Origin: Portulaca oleracea | Taxonomy: Eukaryota > Streptophyta > Magnoliopsida > Caryophyllales > Portulacaceae | DNA length: 64,000 nucleotides | NCBI GenBank assembly: GCA_029582165.1 | Contig: CM055893.1 | Span: 24,651,179 to 24,715,178 of the forward strand | Direction: 5' to 3' | Shown here: positions 21,810-32,445 of the stretch, piece after piece | How the letters are laid out: the number at the start of each line of letters is the position of its first letter | How positions within the stretch are numbered: position 1 is the stretch's first letter | The notes under the pieces: model-generated | The model's database searches: none | What the model was told of the DNA's origin: nothing | Seen by the model: only the letters and a program-made list of their open reading frames with translations | Program-made: the position numbers and the translations under genes

Positions 21810-22975
21810 TCTCTTATCCAAAGGTTTGGTGCGTGAAAGTATGAGTCCATGTGTCGTTCCCGTTTTGCTTGTACCAAAGAAAGATGGAACTCAACGTATG
21901 TGTATGGATTGCCGAGCCATAAACAAGATTACAATCAAGTATAGGTTTCTAATACCTCTACTTGAAGATCTACTTGATGAATTACATGGAAGTGTGGTGT
22001 TCTCTAAATTTGATTTGAGGAGTGGATATCATCAAATTCGCATTCATGAAGGAGATGAGTGGAAAACGACATTCAAAACAAAAGAAGGCTTGTATGAATG
22101 GCTTGTCATGCCAGTTGGCCTCACTAATGCACCATCTACTTTTATGTGTCTTATGAATCATGTATTAAAGCCTCTTATTGGCAAGTGTGTAGTTGTTTAC
22201 TTTGATGATATTCTTGTGTATAGTAGAAGTGAAAGAGAACATGTAAAACATCTAGAGTTGATCATGTACATTTTGGAGAAGGAGCAACTCTACGCTAACA
22301 TGGAGAAGTGTCACTTTTTCTCACCCATGGTGGTGTTCCTTGGATACGTTCTTTCAAGAGAAGGCATACAAGTCGACAAGGAGAAAGTGAAAGCTATTCA
22401 AGAGTGGCCTACACCAACATCTATTCATGAGGTACGGAGTTTCCATGGATTAGCATCATTTTATAGAAGGTTCATAAAGAATTTTAGCTCTATACTTGCA
22501 CCTATGACCGAATTGTTAAAGAAGAAGGAGTTTTCATGGAGTAAGGGTGCAAATGAAGCGTTTGAATTGATAAAGGAGAAATTATGTCATGCACCTATTC
22601 TTGCATTACCTTGTTTTGATAAAGTTTTTGAAGTTGAAGTTGATGCAAGTGGAGTTGGAATTGGAGCCGTTCTATCCCAAGAAGGTCGACCTCTTGCTTT
22701 CTTTAGTGAGAAGTTGAATGAAGCCAAAAGGAAGTATATCACATATGATAAAGAGTTCTATGCAATTATAAGAGCTCTTGAGCATTGGCGTCACCATCTA
22801 CTAAGTGGTGAATTCATTCTACATAGTGATCATGAAGCACTAAAGTTCATTCAAGGGCAACACAAACTTAATCCAAGACATGCCAAATGGGTTGAGTTTA
22901 TGTAAGCATTTCACTTCATGATAAAGCATAAGGCGGAACACCTCAACAAAGGAGCGGATGCTTTATCTAGGAGGT
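21810..22975 (+). pseudogene. Ty3/Gypsy reverse transcriptase-RNase H
   Basis: Frame 21826-22905 (359 residues). The RT has [30 protein letters not shown], then [12 protein letters not shown], whose YFDD box (around 22198) holds two catalytic aspartates. The RNase H domain follows: [36 protein letters not shown], then [12 protein letters not shown], with the D-E-D residues. A TAA at 22903 interrupts just before the RNase H end, which resumes at 22918 with GADALSRR. The first RT residues lie in a shifted frame. It is the best-preserved domain of the element but not functional as it stands. Confidence 0.93.
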
Positions 22976-24258
22976 ACTTACTCACTCATATTCTTGATTC
23001 AAGAGTCCTTGGTTTTGAACATATTAAAGGGTTATATGAGAATGATGAGGATTTCAAGGAAGTTTATGAGCTATGCAAGAAGCATCCCCACCAACTCTTT
23101 CATATTGAGCATGGATTTCTTTTTAAGGGAAATCAACTATGTATTCCAAAGAGTATCATTCGTGAGTTGTTGATTATGGAAGTTCATGGAGGATCATTAG
23201 CTGGTCATTTTGGCATTGAGAAGACTTATTTGATGATGAAAGAGCATTATTTTTGGCCTAGTATGATCAAAGATGTTGAGCATATGGTTAAGAGGTGTAA
23301 TACTTGTAATATCTCAAAAGCTCATGCATTACCACAAGGCTTGTACACTCCATTGCCTATTCCACATAGTCCTTAGGAAGATGTGAGTTTAGACTTCATT
23401 GTGGGTCTACCAAGAACTCAAAGAGGCAAGGATTCAATCATAGTAGTCGTTGATAGATTTTCAAAGATGGCACACTTCATTCCATGCCATACAACCTGTG
23501 ATGCTACTAAAGTAGCAAATCTATACTTTGAAGAAGTAGTGAAGTTGCATGGTATTCCAAAGACTATGGTAAGTGATAGAGACTCGAAGTTTCTTAGTCA
23601 TTTTTGGCTAACATTATAGAAGAAGCTTGGTACGAAATTGAAGTTAAGCACCGCATGTCATCCCCAAACGGATGGTCAAACAGAAGTTACAAATCGTACC
23701 TTGGGAGCTTTACCTCGAGCATTGGTTAGTAAAGACAAGAAAGGGTGGGATACTCTTCTATGTCATGCTGAGTTTGCTTTTAATAGAAGCCCAAGTAAAG
23801 CAACGGGTTTATCACCATTTCAAGTGGTTTATGGAAGAAATCCTCTCCAACCGATGGATCTTACACCCATTTCTACATCAACAAAGTTTAGCTTTGAAGC
23901 TAACAAAAGGGTGGAAGAGATTAAGAAGCTTCATGAAGAAGTTCGTGAGAAAATCTTGAAGTATACATAAGATGTGGCAAATAAAGTGAATAGAACAAGG
24001 AAGAAGGTTGTATTTAAACCAGGAGATCTTGTTTGGATTCACTTGAAGAAAGAGATATTTCCTTCGAAAAGAAAAGGGAAATTAGCACCAAGAGGTGATG
24101 GTCCTTATGAAGTTCTAGAAAGGATTGGTGATAATGCATACAAACTTAAGCTTGGTGAAGATTATGAAGGAAGTTGTACCTTTAATGTGAGTGATCTTAA
24201 GCCATACTATGGAGGAGAAGAAGAACTTCCTAGTTTGAGGACAAACTCTTCTCAACTA
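22976..24258 (+). pseudogene. Ty3/Gypsy integrase, interrupted by stops
   Basis: An H2C2 zinc-binding domain is present (GHFGIEKTY, then CNTCNISK). The catalytic core shows [22 protein letters not shown] and HPQTDGQTEVTNR, giving the D-D-E triad. The C-terminal GPY/F-like module (GDGPYEVLERIGDNAYKL) lies in frame 23974-24414, where coding drops into the LTR. In-frame stops occur at 23374 (TAG), 23617 (TAG) and 23968 (TAA). No chromodomain follows. Confidence 0.92.
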
Positions 24259-24266
24259 GGGGGGAA
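24256..24266 (+). other. Polypurine tract of Ty3/Gypsy element
   Basis: TAGGGGGGAA immediately before the 3' LTR start at 24267. Confidence 0.75.
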
Positions 24267-25068
24267 TGATGTATATTTGGTCCCAAATACACATCATGGG
24301 AACCAAATACTAGTTTATATGGAAGAAGAGTTTCAATCACTCTCATCACTCTCACTAATGGATGACTTCATCAAGTACAATCTGATACTTTGCTCTATAT
24401 CTCAAGATCCATGAAGCTATTGGGAAAGTCATCTTGGAGCCGAATATAGATCATTCAAAGAGCTTTCTAATGGTTTTTGAATCTTGAAGATTAGAGAAGA
24501 ATTGAGCAAGATATCAATGTTTCTTTCTAGCTATGTACTTTTTGAGTCTTTTATGATGTCATATTTGTAATAGATGATGTAAGCTAGAATCCATTGTATT
24601 CTTGATATATGGCACGCCTAAGGGGTCCTATACTACTATAAATAGACCCTTTTGGAGGCCTTTGTAATCATTCATTCAATCATTCACAAAGTAATACAAA
24701 CTAAAATTCTAAAGGCTATATGCTTTTGAGTTCTCTCTACCTTTGCTAGAAACGATTTCTATCTCAAGGGAATCGTCCAAATCTCTTCTTCTATTCCTTG
24801 CTTGGCTAGCTTGGTTGGTGATAGGAAGAGTTGAAGATCTTCTTGAAGTGGTGCGTCTATATCTTCAAGAGTTTCTCAAGCCATATCAAATCTATCATTC
24901 GTTCATCTCATTCGTTCATTGGTACATTCCATTGAATCTTTTTGATTTCATCTTCTTTCATTCATTCGTTTAATCCTTAAGAACTTAGAGAAGGAAGATT
25001 CTTATCTTTGTTCATAAAGATCTTGATTTCGTGTGTAGTGTGATCTCTTTTGATCCCATTATACATCA
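24267..25068 (+). repeat. Ty3/Gypsy 3' LTR
   Basis: 802 bp, TGATGTAT to ATACATCA, TATAAATA near 24636. Nearly identical to the split 5' LTR (803 bp in total). Confidence 0.95.
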
Positions 25069-25073
25069 TCGGG

Positions 25074-25678
25074 TTTTTCCACCTCAACATGGGCTTCAAG
25101 ATACCCTTCTTTGGCCGGGTAAGAATTCCTCCTTATACACCGTTAAGGATGGCTATTATGTGTTTCTGCTGCAGGACATGGGTGGGCAAATGCCTTTAGA
25201 GGAGGAGACCAGGTTTTGGAAGTTGTTGTGGCATTGTGAGGCACCTCCAAAAGTAAAGACCTTTGCTTGGAGGAGTGCTGTGGATGCTTTACCTATGGGT
25301 GTTAATAGGTGGAAAAGGAAGCTAGTGGAGATGAGTGATTGTTGGTGTGGGGGGGGGGGGGGGAACGAAGAGGATGCTGGACATTTATTTAGATATTGTA
25401 CTATTGCTAAACACGTGTGGAGAAGCTCCAACTTAGGCATTTGCTCTGAGGCTAATAAGTATGTCGGATGGTGGGATTGGTTGAGATGTTGGATTTCCTA
25501 TCTGTCAAGGCGGAAAGAAGATAGGAAGATCATGATTGGTAATTTCTTCCAAACAATGTGGGCAATTTGGAAGGCAAGGAATGATGTTTGTATCAATAAA
25601 CTGGTTGTGTCGACTAAGTTTCTTGAGAGTACTCTAAAACGAGTTGAGAAGGAAGTCAGCTGGTGGCAACAACAATAA
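25074..25678 (+). pseudogene. LINE zinc-binding RT-associated domain
   Basis: Continues the LINE after the nested element. LYTVKDGYYVFL, FWKLLWHCEAPPKVKTFAWR and then a Cys/His stretch (DCWC, AGHLFRYC) match the zf-RVT region of plant LINE ORF2. A run of about 14 G near 25348 sits inside the cysteine cluster. Stop at 25676. Confidence 0.85.
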
Positions 25679-25708
25679 AAGAGGAAATTAAGTAACGTTT
25701 CGAGACAA

Positions 25709-26167
25709 ATGCATGGAGTCACGACCGTTGATTACCGATGGGGGATGGAGGACGTCGATGATGAGGATGGAGTCTTCCTAGTGGATGAGGCTTATAAGAA
25801 AAATTCTGGGGTTCTGGCAGCGGCGTGGGTGTTAATGAGGCAGGATGGGAGGGGACATCAAGGATTCCAGATAGGGGTGGGGGATTCGGTGTTATTTTGT
25901 GAGCTTTGGGCTTTACTGCTTGCATTGCAGGAAGGGGGGAGCATGGGGATTAAAAAGATTTTGATGTGGACTGATTCTACTCTTGCGGTGGAGTCTTTGT
26001 TAAATGTACATAGAGTTCCTGTGGAGTGTAGGTCTCTGGTTTGGAGTTGCAGAATTGCAATTAGGAATTTTGAATTGGAAAGGATTGTCAAGGTTCCGAG
26101 GCAGATGGTTCATCCAACTCACCAGGTCGCCCGACAGGCCATTCATAGCGTAGACTGCATTACTTAG
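25709..26167 (+). pseudogene. LINE RNase H domain
   Basis: 152-residue frame: GVLAAAWVLMRQDGRGHQGF, CELWALLLALQEG, MWTDSTLAVESLLN, ending VARQAIHSVD. These are the ordered blocks of the plant LINE RNase H fold with E, D and D positions visible. It ends about 75 bp before the A-rich tail, as expected for an ORF2 terminus. Confidence 0.8.
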
Positions 26168-26261
26168 GTGTTCGCTGATTTTCTTTTTCATTATTTTCTT
26201 TGTTTTTGTTTTTGTGGTGTTGTGTGTGGCTGTCTTTATTGGAAAAAAAAAAAAGAAAAAA

Positions 26262-26278
26262 GAATGGCCTCACGAGGC
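26262..26278. repeat. LINE target site duplication, right copy
   Basis: Starts GAATGGCCTCACG directly after the A-rich tail. Matches 9023-9039 at 16 of 17 positions. Confidence 0.85.
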
Positions 26279-26843
26279 AGGCCTATCTACCCTCCATAAC
26301 TGGGATAAATAGAAATAGAAAATATCTAAAAAAGAGCATAGAAAATATTAAAAAGGAAATAAACAAGGTATGGTTTGTGAAGCAACAATCCAGGTTGCGT
26401 CCCAGAAAAGTCGAACCGGGTGGGGCTGGGGCTGCCCACCTTCCCTTTCAATATTTAAATTTTTATTGAGTGTGATGTATATACTCCATAAACAGTGGAA
26501 ACGGAATCAATCATATTGCAAGAAACATCTCATCTTCATCTGACGATTCAGAGTGCCCCATACCCATTTCAATCATTGAAACGTGTAAGATAGGATCTTC
26601 CTCATTTGTTTTATTTTTCTTTACCCCACTAAAGAATCTCCTACTATTTTTGATTTTTCAATCCAACTTGGCCATTTCCAACGTCTTATCCTCTGCAAAA
26701 CTCTCATCTTTTCTTCCAGTTGCTGCCCATCCTATTTTCCTTTTTCTTTTTCTTTTTTTATTTACTTTACTTACCCAAGCTATCAGCCAACCACTAACCC
26801 TCAAATACAAGAAAAAAGAAAAAAGATAAACAAGTTGAAATCC

Positions 26844-26850
26844 TATAAAG
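26844..26850 (+). promoter_or_regulatory. TATA box of cathepsin B gene
   Basis: TATAAAG 52 bp upstream of the ATG at 26896. With usual spacing, transcription would start near 26875 and give a very short leader. The TATA assignment is inferred from position only. Confidence 0.5.
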
Positions 26851-26895
26851 GGGGGAAGAGAGCTGCTGGGAAAAAGGTGACACCACAACTTCATC

Positions 26896-29586
26896 ATGGG
26901 TTCTTCTCTGCTCTGCTTGTCCGCTTTTCTTCTGCTTTTAGCATCAGCTTTGGTAATTTTTCTACTCTATTTATGTCGGATTATTGGATCCATCTATTTT
27001 AAGCTTAATAATTTTAGTTCCATAACTTTGACTCTGCGATCCATGTTCGATTTTTCCCGTTGACTTGGTTTTGATACTATGAAATGTGTCTTAGGTGTTG
27101 TTGATTTGTTTGTGATAAGTTTATGTGAAGAATGATAGGGGAGATAGAAAATGTCTTTGGACCTATTTCAGGAAATCAGTCATGAAAGTGTCAGTTTTTA
27201 GCATATTCACACACAGTCCCTCATACCATCCGGCTTGAATGATGTAGTACTGATACTTGGGTTGGGTTTTTTTTTTTTTTTTTTTCCCCAACACATATCC
27301 GCTCCCTGTTGTTTTTCCCCCTAAAAGTATTCTTACGAAAATATGTGTGAATGTAGAGTTATTTTAATTCTATCAGTTTATTCTTGCTTTAATAAATTAA
27401 GATTTGGAGCCTGTGATTTGAATCTGGAAATAAGGATAAGCATGGATAAGGTGGCTTGCAGCATGAATCTCTCTATGAACACTTGACTGATTCCGTTGAA
27501 AGAGACAGGATGATGAACAGTAACTCTTATATAGTTATATTGCAGATTGCCATTCAGTTTACTGGAGAAAACCATGCTTAAACGGTCTAATTGTGTTTCT
27601 TGAGTGAATAGTTTTCGCCTTAGAATGCACCCTTCTTACAGATGGAAGTCCAACTGTGTTAGGTTGAATCTAAGACTAGGAGTACTGTATATCAACTTGT
27701 TTCAGCTTTTATGTAGAAAATCTGATTTTGCTATGTGTTCCTTTCTTTTGTGGTTTCAACGCTGAGTATGAGATTTCTGGGTGCCATTGTCAGGTTCTGG
27801 CAGTAGATTCAGTCTCTGAGCAGAAGCTGAGTTCTAATCTTCTCCAGGTACTATTCTTGTTCTCGGTACCATTAGTCTAGCAAACTGATCGGTCCCTAAG
27901 TGATAATAATTGTCTACGACTTGTTTTCCAGGATTCCATCATTAATAAGATCAATGCAAATCCAGCAGCTGGATGGAAGGCTGGAGTAAATCATCAATTC
28001 TCGGACTATACGGTGAGAACTGAGAACTGTTCTTAATGTTAATAGATAGAAGAAAGGAAAAATAATGTTTGTTGTAAGTTATTGATGGATTAATAAGCTT
28101 CTTCCTCATTATAAAGGTTGGCGAATTCAAGCGCATCTTGGGCGCCAGACCTATCTCAGAGAGCGAGAAGAGGAGTATCCCTATGGTTAGTCATCCTAAG
28201 AAGTTGAACTTGCCTACGGAGTTTGATGCCAGAAAAGCATGGCCTCAATGCACCAGTATTGGCAAAATCCTTGGTATGTCGAACATTTTTTTGAAAATTT
28301 TGTCTTTGCTTATTGCTTCCTGTTGTCAATTCTCTTTGGTTGAAATATATATTCTTACATTGCTTCTGTTATTATCGTTCTTGGTTGGATTGCAAACCAA
28401 AGATCAGGGCCACTGTGGTTCTTGCTGGGCATTTGGTGCTGTAGAATCCCTCCAAGACCGCTTCTGCATTCACTTTGGCAAGGTACTTTGACCTCTTCCT
28501 AATTAATCAATTCTAATGCATCATAATTTGTGTGTTTCAAAAGGGTTAAACATAAGATTTGGTCAATGTTTGGTGCAGAACATATCGTTGTCGGTGAATG
28601 ATCTGTTGGCGTGCTGTGGGTTCATGTGTGGGGATGGGTGTGATGGCGGAACTCCCATCTATGCCTGGCGTTACTTTGTTCAGTCTGGAGTTGTCACGGA
28701 AGAGGTGAAATTTCTGTGTTCCACACTTGCACCTAAGCAGATCTAAAGCAATGTTTGTATAATTTGTTACATTCGTCTAAGTTTATTTATTGTTGATGTA
28801 CGTGTTTGGTAGTGTGATCCATACTTTGACAACGAGGGTTGTTCCCACCCTGGTTGTGAGCCTGGGTACCCTACTCCAAAGTGCCTAAGAAAGTGTTTAG
28901 ACGGCAACAAACTATGGAGCGAGTCAAAGCACTACAGCGCCAATGCCTACACTGTCAAGTCCAACCCTTATGATATCATGGTCGAACTGTACACCAATGG
29001 ACCTTTGGAAGTTGATTTTGATGTTTACGAGGTAAAGGGATGGGTTTGCATCAGGATCCTAAATTATCGCCTAATTTTGTTGGGATTTTCAAATAATTAT
29101 TGGGTTTCTTTGTTTAGGATTTTGCTCACTACAAGTCGGGTGTATACAAGCATGTAACTGGGGAGTACTTGGGAGGGCATGCAGTGAAGCTCATTGGTTG
29201 GGGAACAACTTCTGATGGAGAGGATTACTGGGTAATCTATTTTGCCTAAACCTTACAATGTTTCCTTTCCTTTGAAATTTCATACATATTTCATCATGAT
29301 GGACTTTGAGTTTGTTTGCTCTGCAGCTTCTTGCAAATCAATGGAACAGAGGCTGGGGTGATGTATGTTTGTTGAACTAAATCATATAATTCCACCACCA
29401 TACCTTATCAATGCTAGTCAACTGATTGGGTGATTAATTAATTGATGACAGGATGGTTACTTCAAGATCAGGAGAGGAACTAATGAATGTGGAATTGAAG
29501 ACGATGCAGTTGCAGGTTTGCCCAAACCCAAAAGCTTGGTGAAGGTGGTGACCAACTCAAATTCTGCCGCCGATGCTGCCCTCTAA
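26896..29586 (+). CDS. CATHB: Cathepsin B-like cysteine protease (ten exons)
   Basis: Papain-family (C1A) protease of the secretory/vacuolar route. Exons: 26896-26952, 27794-27847, 27932-28012, 28117-28273, 28403-28482, 28579-28704, 28813-29031, 29118-29231, 29327-29362, 29452-29586. All introns are GT-AG and the frame stays open, giving 352 residues, the usual plant cathepsin B length. Residues 1-19 ([19 protein letters not shown]) form a signal peptide and the propeptide runs to about 95. The mature part starts near LPTEFDARK. Active site: Cys124 in [11 protein letters not shown], His279 in [11 protein letters not shown], Asn300 in NQWNRGWG. The cathepsin B occluding loop is visible as [15 protein letters not shown] (from 186). 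The oxyanion Gln is Q118. The gene looks intact. In plants such proteases act in programmed cell death and defence; that role is inferred from the family. Exon limits rest on splice consensus and homology patterns. Confidence 0.95.
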
Positions 29587-29800
29587 TCTTCCTATCTTAC
29601 CTTATGCTGCTTCATGAAAAGATCCCACCATCTTATTTCGTGGTTTAAGCTTGGGAAAGATAGGAGCCATTTGCATTTGTGATTTGGATATTTCAAAGTT
29701 TATTTACTGCCATCATATTACGATGTATGGCTTCATTTCCCAGTTCTCCTTGGGCTAGGATTCATGTAAAAGCCATAAAACCATAAAGCCCTTAAAATTG
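29587..29800 (+). other. 3' UTR of cathepsin B gene (approximate)
   Basis: AT-rich sequence after the TAA at 29584. No single clear polyadenylation signal, so the end is approximate. Confidence 0.4.
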
Positions 29801-30733
29801 TTTATCATTTACACTTAAATAGACTAATACAATAATACTGTAATCTTCAGGACTACAAGATGCATGATGACGTTAGTTACTTGGTACCATTTCATAATGC
29901 CATTTTGAAGCGCTATCTGATTGACTGGTTTTGACAACCCAACCAACGGTCTTAACTTGTGGCCTAACCGCCTAATATGACCTATATTATTGCACTGTAA
30001 GCCCGTAATACATGTAACAGTTATCCTGAGCAATTAATTAAGCGAAAGCAAAATAAGATGACTACAATGAATCAAAAAAATAAAATCAAAATTAAATGAG
30101 ATAAAAATTTAATGTGGAAATCCAATTGGAAAAAAATACCATGAGCGGCAAAATCACAAACAAATCACTACTGGTGAAGATTACAACAAATGATCTCACC
30201 TAGAGGTCAACGCGCAAAGAATGTATATCAACTCGCGCAAACTCTCACAAATTCTCTCACCAATGGGAATATAGAATTAATGAATATTTGGGATGATTAC
30301 AAAAGATGAGAACAACCCTTTATACAGGGAGAGCATACCCCAAGGGCGAATCTAGGGTGAATTTACGTAGGGTCAAGTGATCTCGCTTAAAAAAATGACC
30401 CCGCTTTAAAAAAAAATTTATGAATTTCGCTATATTCTTTTTTATTTTTTTTGATGTTGTTGGTTGGTACCAATGCTTGAACCCTTGACCTCAAACATAA
30501 AGTTATCAACTCCAGCTATAAGGTCTAAGGAGCATCATAAAGTTATCAACTCCAGCCATAAGATCCAAGGAGCATTGGTGAATTTCGCTATATTCAAGTA
30601 ACAAATGTTCTATTGAAAATTTTACCATAGTTGAATTTTTTTTCAACTATGGTAGTTGAAATGTATGATTACCCTAAAATATACCTATAAAAAAACTAAA
30701 ATCAATATATATTGATGAAAGGACTTGTTACAA
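29801..30733. other. Intergenic, probable old repeat debris
   Basis: No gene found. A 39-bp imperfect direct duplication (ATAAAGTTATCAACTCCAGC) lies at about 30500-30575, and GAATTTCGCTATATTC occurs at 30422 and 30579, so small repeat-driven duplications have occurred here. Confidence 0.4.
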
Positions 30734-30736
30734 TAA

Positions 30737-30991
30737 GGTTTCATTCTTTTATACGGTACCGCACTTTGCGATACCGCAAGTTACCGCAACTCACCACAAC
30801 TTACCACAATCCACCACAACTTACCACAATCCCTTTTTTAATAAATTTCAAAAGTTTTACTTTTTCACTTTATTTCAACAATTTCAATACCCACTTTTTA
30901 TTTTTTCCACCACAATTTACCACAACCGCAACTTACCGCACTCTACCACACCGCAACTTACCGCACCGCAGTGGTATAAAAGAATGGGGCC
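30737..30991. mobile_element. Harbinger-like MITE, copy 4
   Basis: Left end GGTTTCATTCTTTTATAC, right end on the opposite strand GGCCCCATTCTTTTATAC, flanked by perfect TAA duplications (30734-30736, 30992-30994). Interior of CACAACTTACCACAATCC motifs like the other copies. Confidence 0.75.
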
Positions 30992-31056
30992 TAAGTAATC
31001 TTATTTGTTGAGATATAATCTTTTACAAAATTTAATATTTTAAGGAGATTCTATTA

Positions 31057-31312
31057 CAAAAAATTGCTGGGGGGTGCCACACATTTTTGTTAACTAAATT
31101 TCTGGGGGAATCGAAATGAACGGCAAATCGGACACTTCACTTAATGTTTGAAGGGCAAATCAGACTTTTCAATGATTCCGGCCAAAACACGCCAGAATGT
31201 CACTCCCCAGTTACTTAAGTAAGTTTAATGTCACCTGTGAATGCATTAATAAAAAATTGTGACCTGCGAGTCAGTTAAAAAAAAATGTGTGGCACCCCTC
31301 AGCAATTTTTTG
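31057..31312. mobile_element. Mutator-like MITE, 256 bp
   Basis: Inverted repeats begin CAAAAAATTGCTGGGGGG and CAAAAAATTGCTGAGGGG and extend about 38 bp. A 10-bp target duplication GATTCTATTA/GATTCTATCA flanks it (31047-31056, 31313-31322; 9 of 10 match). Confidence 0.75.
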
Positions 31313-31436
31313 GATTCTATCATAATTATTTTTTAAAAAAACTAAGTGTAAGTATCATTGATTCTACTATAAAAAAAATAAAATTAAAGTATGTTGATGG
31401 AAGAATCTTGCTTTAACAGTTAATGGTATTACGGAG

Positions 31437-32426
31437 TGTAAACACAAATTTCGGGTATAAAATAAATAAAGACAAGAAATTGAGAAACAAATTCATTTGT
31501 ATTAATATTTGAATGTATGCGGGTACAATCTCTATATTAAATACAATAAAGCAGTCCTCTGATTCGATGTCCTGAAATTTTAGTGAGCCGAGGGCGCGGA
31601 CGCTTGATTTCGATCTCAAATGCAGGTTAAGCTGAAGAACTCTTGTAGTAGATCTTGAGCTGAAGGTCTTGAGCGTTGATCCCCTTAGTGCTTTGCTGGT
31701 GGAGGCTACTCGAAGGTTGACCGTGTGCAGGTTGACTGTTGGCTGCAGTTCTTCAAGTTCTTGGATGCGAGGGCTTGAGTGCTTGGTCTCGATCGTTGAA
31801 CTAGATGAAGAAGATGACTGCAGTCTTTGATGTGAAAAATAGAAGTTGTTGAACTAGTAGGCGTTGGTCCTTGGCGCTTGATAGCCGGAAGTCGCTTATA
31901 GTTCGATCTTCTGAGGGCTTTGCAGGTTTTGGCGAAGAACTCTGTAGCAGTTCTTGATCTTGACGCGGTAGATGCTTGGAGACTCGATCTTGAGCTTTTG
32001 CAGTCTTTGATCCGTGGCGCTTGGTAGTTGGAGACTGCTAGCAATTTGATCTTCTGAAGCCTCTGGAGTGCAGAATGCGGAATGCCGTCGGGACTAGACT
32101 GCAGCGTGTATTTTGAAAATGAGGGAGAGAACCCCTATTTCTAGGCTCTAGAGGCCTAGGGTTACTTAGGGTTTTAGTCGGCTTTGGGCTTTGGCCCAAA
32201 TTAATAATTATTTCTTTAATTTTAAATAAAGAAATAATTATGATTTTTTGCAGCATAATTGACACGTGTCACGACGCTACTGGCCATGATATAATTCCAT
32301 TTAAAATTTAATTAAATGGACCGTCGTAATTAATTGTACACGTGGCGGATGATAATTTGCCGAATAAATGTATTTTATTTTCCACATGTCATTTTCTTAC
32401 TTGCTGACAAGTTTTTGCCTCCTACA
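31437..32426 (-). repeat. 3' LTR of mosaic family, copy 1
   Basis: 990 bp, running (minus strand) from TGTAGGAGGCAAAAAC to AATTTGTGTTTACA. Fragments of the same LTR occur at 38225-38293, 39006-39535, 43150-43730 and 46166-46688. The promoter motif CCTATAAATAGG (minus) is intact at 39242-39253 and near 46408, but mutated in this copy near 32133. Confidence 0.8.
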
Positions 32427-32445
32427 GATGCCCCCTTCGAGAGTC
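32427..32445 (-). other. Polypurine tract, copy 1
   Basis: Minus strand GACTCTCGAAGGGGGCATC directly before the LTR start. The same junction is seen near 39536-39555. Confidence 0.65.

Larger units (their letters stand above)
10203..25068 (+). mobile_element. Ty3/Gypsy LTR retrotransposon, degenerate, with nested insertion
   Basis: LTR ends are TGATGTAT and ATACATCA, an 8-bp perfect inverted repeat. The element has an initiator-Met-type PBS, gag, protease, RT-RNase H, integrase in Ty3 order and a polypurine tract, with TCGGG target duplications. Its 5' LTR is interrupted by an 8.7-kb Tat-like element (10972-19684). Without that it is about 6.1 kb. LTRs differ at only a few positions, so insertion was fairly recent, yet stops and frameshifts disable gag and pol. 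No chromodomain is seen after the integrase. I do not assign a lineage below Ty3/Gypsy. Confidence 0.95.
9040..26261 (+). mobile_element. 5'-truncated LINE (L1-type), split by nested elements
   Basis: Two LINE parts, 9040-10202 and 25074-26261, flank a nested LTR retrotransposon. Together they hold the end of a reverse transcriptase, a zinc-binding RT-associated domain and an RNase H domain, then an A-rich tail at 26243-26261. A 17-bp target duplication with one mismatch flanks the whole, typical of target-primed reverse transcription. The 5' part, including the endonuclease and first half of the RT, is missing, which is the usual 5' truncation. Frameshifts and stops show it is dead. Confidence 0.9.

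Noticed and set aside
24200..24414. Possible chromodomain after the integrase
   Set aside because: The frame runs directly into the polypurine tract and LTR. No aromatic-cage pattern.
28138..28746. ORFs of 117 and 76 codons in the cathepsin B gene
   Set aside because: They are exons read through introns. The spliced model explains them.
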